Assembly (NCBI RefSeq): GCF_000518805.1
Contig: NZ_KI912500.1
Location: 1 to 40,121, forward strand
DNA: 40,121 nucleotides
Reading direction: 5' to 3'
From: Shewanella waksmanii ATCC BAA-643
GTDB lineage: Bacteria; Pseudomonadota; Gammaproteobacteria; Enterobacterales; Shewanellaceae
Positions 16,298-24,518 of the stretch are shown piece by piece. Under the pieces are notes generated by a model, which did no database searches, had not been told where the DNA came from, and was given only the letters and a program-made list of their open reading frames with translations. Positions within the stretch are counted from its first letter, which is position 1; each line of letters begins with the position of its first letter. Both the position numbers and the translations under genes were made by a program.

Positions 16298-17104
16298 TTA
16301 ATAAGATATGCCATAGCCCTGCATAATAGGCTTGATAGCGTTTTGCCGTTGTAACTCCGCCATACGTTTATCAAAAACAGTCATCACCTGCTGCAATTTC
16401 GCTGCCGTCATCTTAGGCGAAAAAGCCACATAGATATTTTCTGCCGCCACACAACCCGCGTTGATAAACTCCTCTTGAACATTTTGCTGCGCAAGTTCAT
16501 ACTCTACGGCTATTTGAGTGAACAAAAAGCTATCAATACGGTTAAGTCTTAATTTGGCGATGCTCTGTTTAAGGTAAGTCGTTGGCTGGCTAAGCACTTG
16601 GAATTGATGCGGGTTTGCTTGTTTGTAGTCATTAATTTCACCCAATGACGCATCTAAAATCACCCCAATTTGCTGCCCTTGCAGCGACTCAACTCCCTGA
16701 TATCGCCAACTTGAATCAGCCTTGGTGAAAAAGCACATCTTCTGCTGTCCAACCGGCGCAACAGGAAAGCGCAAATTTGGCGCTTCTGTTTTAGTTGGGC
16801 CCAACAAGAGATCAAATTGCCCTTGCTCGGTCAGACGCACAGCTCGAGTCCAAGGGAAATATTCAACAACAAGGTGGTATTCACTTTGTGCAAATACCGC
16901 TTGGGTAACATCTAAGATATAACCCGCTTGGGCGCTATTTTCACAAGTTTGCGGACACCAGTCAGTTGCCGCCACTTTGAGTATATTGGCGCTAACTGGC
17001 GCTGCGGCAGTTTCACCAGCTGAAGCAAAGGCAGGCAGTGTGGCACTAGCCAATAGGGTCATACCGAGCCAACTTTTGGCTAATTTAAGGGCGCTGTTAT
17101 TCAT
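16298..17104 (-). CDS. Periplasmic solute-binding protein, family 3 type
   Basis: The 268-residue protein has a signal peptide (cleavage about after AFASA) and the fold signature of family 3 extracellular binding proteins: ILKVAATDWCPQTC, GYILDVTQAVF, GQFDLLLGPT and QQIGVILDASLGEI. Such proteins usually bind amino acids for ABC importers, but no transporter genes are adjacent. Shewanella and Vibrio species carry many orphan members of this type whose ligands are unknown. The disulfide-prone pair WCPQTC is notable. I chose the ATG at 17104; a TTG two codons upstream is possible. Confidence 0.8.
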   Translation of the reverse strand: MNNSALKLAKSWLGMTLLASATLPAFASAGETAAAPVSANILKVAATDWCPQTCENSAQAGYILDVTQAVFAQSEYHLVVEYFPWTRAVRLTEQGQFDLLLGPTKTEAPNLRFPVAPVGQQKMCFFTKADSSWRYQGVESLQGQQIGVILDASLGEINDYKQANPHQFQVLSQPTTYLKQSIAKLRLNRIDSFLFTQIAVEYELAQQNVQEEFINAGCVAAENIYVAFSPKMTAAKLQQVMTVFDKRMAELQRQNAIKPIMQGYGISY

Positions 17105-17436
17105 CTGCAAAGCGAAGAAGACATCCGATGGTGACGTGACTGGCTATAGTTTATCATTTTACCCATTATGCTTTGGTTGCTGATACAAAGTGTCACATAG
17201 CTAGAGCACGCTTGTCTATGCCCTAAAACGCAAACGATATTGCTGCTATCTATGACTGACCAAGCCTTTATATTAGCAACTGACAATATAATTGACAGCA
17301 CAATAACTGTCATCTGACCAGCGCAACTCCTGCTCCGCCTAGCCCGCGCACAATGAAGCCAATCACGCTACACAAGCATCAACATAAAGATTAGACTAGT
17401 GGCTTGTTATCGCTGTGACTACCTATACTGATTAAC
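17105..17436. other. Intergenic region of about 330 bp
   Basis: This space separates two divergent genes, the binding protein and the PAP2 phosphatase. I see no gene in it. A TATACT (17424-17429) lies only 8 bp before the PAP2 ATG and would imply a nearly leaderless message if used. No good -35 element stands at standard spacing, so I do not call a promoter. Confidence 0.5.
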
Positions 17437-18084
17437 ATGACTCAGCCAAACAGTTCGACGTTTACGCCATTTTCCAAACTCACCATGATGCGTTTTTATC
17501 TATTGATGATAATCGCGACGCTTATCGCGGTGCTATTTATTGATCGCCCATTGGCTAGCATGTTGTACAACAACGCCTATCAAGGCAGCTACCTTAAGCT
17601 GCTAAGCCAGGCCCCCCTGTTTTTTCAGGTATTAGGACTTAGCTGTGTGTTATTACTGTGCCTTCCCCGCTATCGCCACACCATGCTGCCGTTGGTCAAA
17701 CATCTACTGCTTACGGCATTGTTTGCCAGCGGGTTGCGTTGGGGGGGGAAATGGCTGTTTGGCCGCACTTGGCCGGAAACTTGGGTCAACGAGAATCCAT
17801 CATGGATCCATAGCGGGGTCGAGGGTTTCTACCCGTTCACTCAAGGAATGGGCTATAACTCTTTTCCGTCAGGGCATACTCTTTTTACTGTCGCATTAGC
17901 TTGTTGTTTTTGGTATCACTTACCGCAATGTAAACTGCTGTGGGGCTTAGGGATTGTCGCGGTATTTATCGGTCAACTGGGGCAGAATTATCACTTTTTA
18001 GGTGACACGTTAGCCGGTGCTACCTTAGGTGTACTCGCCTGCCATTTAGCGCACCTCATTGTTAAACTGCCTAGCCCCAAATAA
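17437..18084 (+). CDS. PAP2 superfamily membrane phosphatase
   Basis: The 215-residue, roughly six-helix membrane protein has the three parts of the type 2 phosphatidic acid phosphatase active site. These are KWLFGRTWPE (variant of KxxxxxxRP), FPSGHT, and YHFLGD, the last corresponding to SRxxxxxHxxxD with N-Y before the histidine. Such enzymes release phosphate from lipid phosphates, for example undecaprenyl diphosphate or phosphatidylglycerophosphate. The arginine of the third motif appears to be missing (GQNYHFLGD), as in some members. A later start at MMRFYLL is possible. The 3' end overlaps the convergent EamA gene by 14 bp. Confidence 0.85.
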   Translation: MTQPNSSTFTPFSKLTMMRFYLLMIIATLIAVLFIDRPLASMLYNNAYQGSYLKLLSQAPLFFQVLGLSCVLLLCLPRYRHTMLPLVKHLLLTALFASGLRWGGKWLFGRTWPETWVNENPSWIHSGVEGFYPFTQGMGYNSFPSGHTLFTVALACCFWYHLPQCKLLWGLGIVAVFIGQLGQNYHFLGDTLAGATLGVLACHLAHLIVKLPSPK

Positions 18085-18952
18085 CCAATATCGCCGCGAT
18101 GGCGATGAGAATCAATGCCAGAATATCATAGAGTTTCGTACTAGATTTTAAGTAAAACCGAGCAATCAGCAAAGTGATAAACACCTCTACCTGCCCAAAG
18201 GTTTTTACCAGCGCCACATCTTGCAGCGCCATCGCACTAAACCAACCAATCGAGCCTAAGCAGCTTGTTAAGCTTATAGTAAACACTAACTTACTGGGTT
18301 TAAGGATCCGGGCTAGCAAGTCACGATCCGATAGCGCGATATAACCTAATAACAGCACGGTCTGCAGCAAAATAACCCACAATAATACCCAAGCGGCACT
18401 GTGCATATAACCAAAGGGTAAGCTAAGGCTTGCCTCTCGAGCGCACAGTGAAGTTAATGCGAAAGCACTGCCACATAGCAGACCAATACCGGCAGTTGCG
18501 ACAGACAAGCGGCTCCCATTGGGGCAACTCATCATCAAAATCGCTACGGCACCAATAATGACCCCAAGCCATCCCATAAGACTCATTTCTGCACTAAAAA
18601 ACCATACGCCAAGTAGAGCCGCGACCAGCGCCTCACTCTTAGCCAGTCCAGCACCGATGGCATAATCGCGCATTTTAAACAGTGTCACCATTAACACGGT
18701 TGCTGTTATCTGCAGCAAGGCTGCTGCGCCTATCAATCGCCAAAAATCGGCATTAAAATCATGAGTAAAATCGGGCAACGCGCTGGGTTGAACTTGATGC
18801 AACGCCACTAAATAAACGGCGACCAAAGGCCCGGCCCAAATAAAGCGCGCTAGCGTCACCCCGGCTACACTCATTTGTTGACTTAGTTGGCTCTGAAAGA
18901 CATTGCGCCATGCTTGCATGAAGGCAGCTAACAGCGTGAACCCAATCCACAT
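18071..18952 (-). CDS. EamA/DMT family transporter
   Basis: The 293-residue protein is almost entirely hydrophobic, with about ten membrane helices in two homologous halves, as in the drug/metabolite transporter superfamily. Typical traits are the N-terminal MWIGFTLLAAFMQAWRNVFQ, GAGLAKSEALVAALLGVWFFSAE at the end of the first half, and ALVKTFGQVEVFITLLIARFY in the second. Most members export amino acids, nucleobases or drugs; no substrate can be assigned. It overlaps the PAP2 gene tail to tail. Confidence 0.82.
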   Translation of the reverse strand: MWIGFTLLAAFMQAWRNVFQSQLSQQMSVAGVTLARFIWAGPLVAVYLVALHQVQPSALPDFTHDFNADFWRLIGAAALLQITATVLMVTLFKMRDYAIGAGLAKSEALVAALLGVWFFSAEMSLMGWLGVIIGAVAILMMSCPNGSRLSVATAGIGLLCGSAFALTSLCAREASLSLPFGYMHSAAWVLLWVILLQTVLLLGYIALSDRDLLARILKPSKLVFTISLTSCLGSIGWFSAMALQDVALVKTFGQVEVFITLLIARFYLKSSTKLYDILALILIAIAAILVIWG

Positions 18953-19163
18953 AACTGATTCATAATTCGAGAGGTTTGAACACTAGGTTATAGGGAATGG
19001 CCAATGAATTCGAGCAGAATTTCAAAAGTAACCTTGAGCTTAATTTCGCGGGTAATTTCAAGTGCAGTGTCAAAAGGAGATATAGATCTAGTCAGCCGAA
19101 GGCTGCTTGCTGTCGCTATTGTCACCATGAGGGGTATGGCTGTAAGGTCATATTTTACAAGCA

Positions 19164-19195
19164 CTAAAAAGGGCTTCTATAAAGAAGCCCTAAAA
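19164..19195 (-). terminator. Terminator of the AbgT-family gene
   Basis: The stem agggcttc (19170-19177) pairs with gaagccct (19184-19191). On the minus strand a run of five T follows (19166-19170 complement). It lies 15-20 bp past the transporter's stop codon. Confidence 0.85.
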
Positions 19196-19210
19196 CGCAA
19201 TATGTACTGC

Positions 19211-20749
19211 TTAGTAGGTGTAGCTAGCACCCAAGCCCAGTGGGATACCCATAGACCAATATAGTAGTAACCAAGCACTCCAAATACTCAACAGCGCAAT
19301 ACTAAATGGCAGCATCATCGAGATAAGTGTACCAATACCAATGCCCTTAACGTAACGCTGACAGTATACAACCACCAGTGGGAAGTAAGGCATCAATGGC
19401 GTAATGATGTTAGAACTAGAATCACCAACACGGTAAGCCGCTTGTGACAAGTCTGGACTGATATTAAGTTGCATCAACATTGGCACCAACACCGGACCAA
19501 TCAATGCCCATTTCGCCGAAGATGAACCAACAAACAAGTTAACAAAACCGACCAAAATGATCATACCCACAACGGTGATTTCAGCCGATAAGTTCATCGC
19601 TTTTAAGGCGCCTGCGCCCTCTACAGCAATCAGCGCACCAAGGTTCGATGCAGAAAACGCCGCCACAAACTGAGCACAGAAAAACGCCATCACGATGTAG
19701 TGCGACATGCCACTCATCGATTTTGACATCGCCTGAACCACATCACCTGATGAGTTAAAGGTCTTAGTTAAATAGCCATAAACTAAGCCAGGCAACATAA
19801 AGAAGATGAAGATCAGCGGCACGATTGATTGCATCAACGGCGCACTAAAGCTGGTTAGCGAGCCGTTAGCATCTCGCAATGTTGAAGTTTCTGAAACCGT
19901 TAGCGAGAAGAAACCGATAATCGCAGCAAACATCACCGCCGTTGCAATACGGAACGCTTTAAGCTCTTTGGCGGTGATCTCATCCATTGCTGGAATGTCG
20001 ACTTCATCGCGGTTAACTTTATGAGTTCGATTTAGACGCGGCTCAAGCACTTTATCTGTTAAGTACCAAATCAGTAATGTGATAGGTATGCACGAAGAAG
20101 CAACAAAGAACCAGTTGTTAAGTGGGTTAACCTGAATATCAGGGTCTGCAATTTGCGCCGCTGACTGGGTAAAGCTTTGCAGTAATGGGTCAATCCCCGA
20201 TGGAATAAAGTTAGCACAGAACCCGCCTGAAACCCCGGCAAAGGCAGCTGCGATACCCGCCAATGGATGGCGACCAACGGTAAAGAAGATCACCCCAGCC
20301 AATGGAATCACCACCACGTAGCCGGCATCGGTTGCCGTGTGCGAAATAATACCCACTAACACAACAGCAGGTGTCAATAACTTAGCTGGAGTCACTTTCA
20401 ACATCTGTTTCAGCGCAGTATTGATATAGCCAGAGTGCTCAGCAACACCTACACCTAACATAGCAACAAGAACCACACCGAGCGGTGCGAAGGCGGTAAA
20501 GGTGGAAACCATGGTAGTTAAGAAGTGAGTAAGCGCTTCGGCACTTAATAGGTTGGTAACCGCTATCGGTTGGTCAGTACGTGGATCAATGGCTTCAAAA
20601 CTCACCCCTGACAGTGCCCAAGAAAGTCCCCAGACCGTAAACAACAGCATCAAGAACAACATCGCGGGATCAGGCAGTTTATTACCTATACGTTCAATCC
20701 CATCGAGCACTTTACCAAGCCGTCCTGGTGACGCGGCCTCATGTGACAT
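19211..20749 (-). CDS. AbgT family transporter
   Basis: The 512-residue protein with about eleven hydrophobic segments matches the AbgT family, named for the E. coli p-aminobenzoyl-glutamate importer. Some members export sulfonamides. Signatures include RIGNKLPDPAMLFLMLLF, ISHTATDAGYVVVIPLAG, the SGGFCANFIPSGIDPLLQ loop and FVNLFVGSSSAKWALIGPVLVPM. I use the ATG at 20749, with AGAGGA 9 nt upstream; an upstream start at 20794 adds a non-conserved KQQPKQRRG stretch. It lies downstream of the DUF819 gene on the same strand, with 155 bp between, so it may have its own promoter. Confidence 0.9.
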   Translation of the reverse strand: MSHEAASPGRLGKVLDGIERIGNKLPDPAMLFLMLLFTVWGLSWALSGVSFEAIDPRTDQPIAVTNLLSAEALTHFLTTMVSTFTAFAPLGVVLVAMLGVGVAEHSGYINTALKQMLKVTPAKLLTPAVVLVGIISHTATDAGYVVVIPLAGVIFFTVGRHPLAGIAAAFAGVSGGFCANFIPSGIDPLLQSFTQSAAQIADPDIQVNPLNNWFFVASSCIPITLLIWYLTDKVLEPRLNRTHKVNRDEVDIPAMDEITAKELKAFRIATAVMFAAIIGFFSLTVSETSTLRDANGSLTSFSAPLMQSIVPLIFIFFMLPGLVYGYLTKTFNSSGDVVQAMSKSMSGMSHYIVMAFFCAQFVAAFSASNLGALIAVEGAGALKAMNLSAEITVVGMIILVGFVNLFVGSSSAKWALIGPVLVPMLMQLNISPDLSQAAYRVGDSSSNIITPLMPYFPLVVVYCQRYVKGIGIGTLISMMLPFSIALLSIWSAWLLLYWSMGIPLGLGASYTY

Positions 20750-20799
20750 AACCCTATTTCCTCTTCTTTGTTTTGGTTGCTGCTTGTAGCACAAATTAT

Positions 20800-20815
20800 G
20801 GTGACAACAGTTACA
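20800..20815. promoter_or_regulatory. Weak CRP-like dyad upstream of the AbgT-family gene
   Basis: GGTGA-CAACAG-TTACA resembles the CRP consensus TGTGA-N6-TCACA with one mismatch in each half. Its centre is about 59 bp upstream of the start codon. Cyclic-AMP receptor protein controls much carbon and anaerobic metabolism in this group, but a site this degenerate may be chance. Confidence 0.25.
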
Positions 20816-20904
20816 GCTATTTTAATATAGCAGCACCATACAGATGCACCCTGTAGCCAACCTTAAAAACATCACAGCTTTAGAGGAAAATAAACAAAAA
20901 ACGC

Positions 20905-22146
20905 TTACATAAAATGAAAGTTGACTGATTGCAACAGCTCACCGCATATCCATGCTAAATAGGTTGCCCAGCCATAACCAAGTACAGAAAGCAACACTGC
21001 AACTGGCGCGAAGGAGCGATGATAAGCTACGGCCACAACCGGCGCTGATGCCGCACCGCCAAGATTACATTGACTCGCGATGGCCATATAGGCAGTTGGG
21101 GCTTTTATCATTATTCCTACCGCCATCACACACACAACATGAAATAGCAGCCAGATAAAGCCGATCACAAAAAATCGGGGGAAATCACTAATCGCTGTAA
21201 TATCCATTTGTAATCCCATTATCGCAATCAACATAAACAGCATCACCGACGAAACAGATTCAGATCCGACACTCTCTAAGTCGCGAACTCGGGTATAAGA
21301 CAAAACAAAGCTCAAACTCGTCACTATCATCACGAGCCAAAAAAAACGGTTGGTCAGGCTAAACCGCGCCAGCTCAGGATAATGCTGACTAAAATAGGGC
21401 GCCAGATAATCCGCGCCAGCATGCCCTATTCCTGCTACACCAAACGCTGCCGCCAGCATGAAAATATAATGCTGCAGCTGTGGGATTTGCGGCTCAGCCA
21501 AGTGCAACTTATTGGCAGACTTAACTAAATTTTGCAGTCCTCGAGTGTCAGCTTTAATCCTTTTATCAAGCCAAGGTGCGTGCTGAGATAACATTAGCAA
21601 CACCGTCATCCACAATGCCGAAAACACCACATTGACCGTTATCATCACCGAAAATATGCTGTCGCCAACGTGATAAACTTCTTTCATCGCAAGTTGATTT
21701 GCCGTCCCGCCAACCCAGTTACCCGCCAAAGTTGCCATGCCTCGCCAAGCAGCGTTCTCACCACTGTTCGCCAACGAGTCTGGACTCATTCCTTGAAATA
21801 CCATGAGTGCAAATGGGCCACCCAGCACGATACTTATCGCCCCCACTGTAAACAAGATAATCAGCTTGGGTCCTAACTGCAGAATACTCTTCATATCAAT
21901 ATTAAAAATGAGTAATGCAAGACAGGCTGGCATGAAATAGTTAACCGCAATATAAGGTAAGTGGCTCTGACTAACGTCAACAACCCCAAAGGTATTAAAT
22001 AGAGAAGGCAGAAAGTAACACAGCACCATGACTGGCACGTATCGATGAATCGTACGCCAAAATGGATGGGATAGTTGGCGAGTATAGTAGATAGTCCCCA
22101 ATAGCCCACAAATTAGGCCAAATATAATGGGGTCTTGATCAATCAT
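20905..22146 (-). CDS. DUF819 family membrane transporter (copy 1)
   Basis: The 413-residue protein has about ten membrane helices and DUF819 features: HPFWRTIHRYVPVMVLCYFLPS near the start, the GENAAWRGMATLAGNWVGG loop with TANQLAMKE, and CNLGGAASAPVVAVAYH near the C-terminus. The family is predicted to transport organic solutes; no substrate is established. The start lies 8 bp after the stop of the LysR gene on the same strand, so the two form an operon. A paralogue lies 5 kb away at 27370-28626. The porin and reductase nearby suggest organic-acid traffic, which is inference. Confidence 0.85.
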   Translation of the reverse strand: MIDQDPIIFGLICGLLGTIYYTRQLSHPFWRTIHRYVPVMVLCYFLPSLFNTFGVVDVSQSHLPYIAVNYFMPACLALLIFNIDMKSILQLGPKLIILFTVGAISIVLGGPFALMVFQGMSPDSLANSGENAAWRGMATLAGNWVGGTANQLAMKEVYHVGDSIFSVMITVNVVFSALWMTVLLMLSQHAPWLDKRIKADTRGLQNLVKSANKLHLAEPQIPQLQHYIFMLAAAFGVAGIGHAGADYLAPYFSQHYPELARFSLTNRFFWLVMIVTSLSFVLSYTRVRDLESVGSESVSSVMLFMLIAIMGLQMDITAISDFPRFFVIGFIWLLFHVVCVMAVGIMIKAPTAYMAIASQCNLGGAASAPVVAVAYHRSFAPVAVLLSVLGYGWATYLAWICGELLQSVNFHFM

Positions 22147-22154
22147 GCTCAGAC

Positions 22155-23045
22155 CTAGCAGGGTTTTTCATTTTCGCAAAATTCAACAAATTTTCTCACT
22201 AAATCAGCCTGTTTATCATCATCACGAGTCACTATCCAATAGTTACGCTGATGACACCATTGAGGGAGTACTAACTCAGACAAATCTCCTCGTTCAACCT
22301 CTTCTTCGACAGCAAGCCAAGGTAATATACTTACCCCGATTCCGGTGCCAATGGCTCGTTTTATCGCCCCCATGCTCGTCATGGTTAACTCTTGATTCAC
22401 TGATACATGAGCGCTTTTTAGTAGCTGTATAGCGCGCATGTGACTCATTGAGTGAGTTTGATCGAGTACCCAAAGCTGTTCTGATAGCAACTCAGCCGTT
22501 ATTGGTTGATTAACGATACTATTTTCAGGTGATGTCACAATACATATTCGGTCGCTAAACCAACGCTGGGTATGGAGGTTTTTGCTAGTTGGTTTTACAT
22601 CGATAAATCCAATGTCTAATTCACGTTCACTGACTAATGACTCAATCGCCAGACTGTTATCAATCAACAATTTCATCTCTACCAGTGGAAAAGCTTTCTT
22701 AAACAGCGGTATTTTTCGCGACAGCACATAGTTCCCGACAGTTTTACTGCTTCCAATCTTAAGGCTGCCACGCACTCCAGTGGTAGACTCGCTAAAGATC
22801 TGCTCCAATTCTAAGCTTTTTGATAGCATGTCATTGGCGTAGGGTAAGATCACTTTGCCATTGTCATTGATTGATAAACCATTGGCGTTACGGTCAAACA
22901 ACCGATTACCTAGCGATCCTTCTAACTCCTTCAGTGCCATGCTCACAGCGGGTATAGATAGATGCAGAGCCTTGGCCGCTTTAGATATTTGCCCATGGGT
23001 GTAAATCGCTTTAAAAATGACTAACTGTTTTAGCGTAATACGCAT
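22155..23045 (-). CDS. LysR family transcriptional regulator
   Basis: The 296-residue protein has the LysR winged helix-turn-helix in residues 1-62 (QISKAAKALHLSIPAVSMALKELEGSLGNRLFDR, split by the turn). The effector domain follows from about residue 88 (GSLKIGSSKTVGNYVLSRKIPLF). It resembles the CysB/CbbR-like branch by general pattern. It is read just ahead of the DUF819 gene and lies between it and the porin gene, all on one strand. Control of the DUF819, porin and flavocytochrome genes is the natural inference; a small dyad (23128-23141) lies in its own upstream region. Confidence 0.9.
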   Translation of the reverse strand: MRITLKQLVIFKAIYTHGQISKAAKALHLSIPAVSMALKELEGSLGNRLFDRNANGLSINDNGKVILPYANDMLSKSLELEQIFSESTTGVRGSLKIGSSKTVGNYVLSRKIPLFKKAFPLVEMKLLIDNSLAIESLVSERELDIGFIDVKPTSKNLHTQRWFSDRICIVTSPENSIVNQPITAELLSEQLWVLDQTHSMSHMRAIQLLKSAHVSVNQELTMTSMGAIKRAIGTGIGVSILPWLAVEEEVERGDLSELVLPQWCHQRNYWIVTRDDDKQADLVRKFVEFCENEKPC

Positions 23046-23127
23046 AAAAACGACACTTGTTAAACAAACGGAATAAGGCTAATAATAAGTCACTTTGGCT
23101 AAGAGGATAGGCCTTAAATCGCAAAAA

Positions 23128-23141
23128 CGTTAACCATAACG
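23128..23141. promoter_or_regulatory. Dyad CGTTA-ACCA-TAACG upstream of the LysR gene
   Basis: A perfect 5-4-5 inverted repeat sits about 83-96 bp before the lysR start, in the 163-bp gap between the porin stop and lysR. It may be an autoregulatory site. The region is AT-rich, so chance is possible. Confidence 0.3.
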
Positions 23142-23208
23142 GTACTAATTATTAACCTTACGATCAGCTACGCATATTTTCATCGCTAGGCTGTATATTA
23201 AAAGCTAG

Positions 23209-24243
23209 CTAAAAGTCATATCGCAAGCTAATAGAAGCAACATTGTCATCTTCTAGGGTAATTAAAGGGCCCGCATTGTTAATTCGATACTCACCTTGAT
23301 ACATGGCGTAGTGCGCAGCAACACGTGTCGATTTAGATAAACGATAATCTACACCTAAGGTTAGCGAATCGATATCAACATCAGTTGCTTTGTCATAACT
23401 CCCCTCAACGACTGCAGCATTGTTTTTAAAGTACTTACCAAACCCGGCTTTATCTTTTGCATACTCTGCTTTTAAATTAACACCGTTAAGGTTATACACC
23501 GCCGCTAAAAAATAGGTATCCCCTTGCTTATCTTCAAACTTCTGACTTTTAGTGTTCTGATATATCCCAGCCAATCTCAAGTTACCCATCTTTTGCTGAT
23601 AAACAGCACGATATGCATCAACACCAGCAATTGTATTATAAGCTATCGCTGCATAATAACTATTCGCTTTTAATTTACTATCTCCCAACACAATACTGAC
23701 TGCATATTGAGATTCATTAGAAGACTCATAATTATCATCAACTAAATAAGTAGAATTAACCGTAAATAAATCAGAAATTTTAGGAGAGTAGTAAGTAATT
23801 CCGTCCGCTTTTCTTACTTGGCCAGCTATCATACGATTATAGGCAGCATTGGTGAGTGCAAATGTCTCGGCACCACCTTTAGATGTTTTAAATACCGTGT
23901 CATTGCGGCCAACCAACACTGCTCCCAATGCTGACTTAACCCCCAAATAGGTATTTCTTGGTGAAAAAGTCTCGTCAGCATCAGTCATACTATTCACTTG
24001 AAATTCAGCACGATAAACAATGGTTAACGCACCAGAAACTTTGCTTTCTCCCTTAACCCCTAAGCGGGATAAATTGTTTTCGATAACCGTACCTGACTTG
24101 CCATTTTGGGTTGTCGTCCCCGCATCAGAATGAGCAATACCAATATCAAAACGACCATAAAAACTGGGCTCCTCTGCGAATGAACTACAAGAAATCGACG
24201 ACATTATCGCTATAACTGAAATGTACCTTGTGTTTATCATCAT
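23209..24243 (-). CDS. General porin (OmpC/OmpU-like, 16-strand type)
   Basis: The roughly 344-residue precursor has a signal peptide ending SFAEE. The mature N-terminus PSFYGRFDIGIAHSD, the loop-rich beta pattern and the C-terminal ISLRYDF with terminal phenylalanine are classic of gram-negative porins. Signature segments are NNLSRLGVKGE, YRAEFQVN, RNTYLGVKSALGAVLVGRND and LTLGVDYRLSKSTRVAAHYAMYQ. Likely starts are ATG at 24243 or 24240 behind AAGGTG; a GTG at 24249 is less likely. The gene is divergent from the flavocytochrome c gene across about 275 bp and precedes the LysR-DUF819 pair. This suggests a dedicated outer-membrane channel for the reductase's substrate (inference). Confidence 0.9.
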   Translation of the reverse strand: MMINTRYISVIAIMSSISCSSFAEEPSFYGRFDIGIAHSDAGTTTQNGKSGTVIENNLSRLGVKGESKVSGALTIVYRAEFQVNSMTDADETFSPRNTYLGVKSALGAVLVGRNDTVFKTSKGGAETFALTNAAYNRMIAGQVRKADGITYYSPKISDLFTVNSTYLVDDNYESSNESQYAVSIVLGDSKLKANSYYAAIAYNTIAGVDAYRAVYQQKMGNLRLAGIYQNTKSQKFEDKQGDTYFLAAVYNLNGVNLKAEYAKDKAGFGKYFKNNAAVVEGSYDKATDVDIDSLTLGVDYRLSKSTRVAAHYAMYQGEYRINNAGPLITLEDDNVASISLRYDF

Positions 24244-24418
24244 ATTCACCTTAATAAAATCTATTTTTTATTTTTAATGTAGAAACTGGTCTACCGTTGC
24301 GATGAATAATAAATAAAGAGAGAATTTAAAACGTAATATTTGTCACAGGAATTTAAATAAAACCCAACCTTAAATAAAACTTAAAACGCTTTAACAAAAA
24401 CTGACACAGGTACCTAAT

Positions 24419-24432
24419 TTGATATAGATCGA
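24419..24432. promoter_or_regulatory. FNR-like site in front of the flavocytochrome c gene
   Basis: TTGAT-ATAG-ATCGA matches the FNR/EtrA consensus TTGAT-N4-ATCAA at 9 of 10 fixed positions. If TAATCT (24454-24459) is the -10 element, the site would be centred near -41, as in class II FNR activation. It lies in the shared porin/flavocytochrome intergenic region, so it may affect both. Confidence 0.6.
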
Positions 24433-24518
24433 GTTTTTTCACCTACGGTTTAATTAATCTTGGCCCATACAAACAAGCGACAAAAATGCCGCAATAAAAA
24501 GTAGATATGGAGTATATG

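Noticed and set aside
17101..17313. 70-codon minus-strand frame upstream of the solute-binding protein
   Set aside because: Low-complexity, no motif, and it overlaps the start of the real gene in another frame; more likely leader DNA.
19004..19264. 86-codon plus-strand reading frame between the EamA and AbgT-family genes
   Set aside because: It runs through the terminator hairpin at 19164-19195 and into the 3' end of the transporter gene, has no recognisable domain, and looks like chance.
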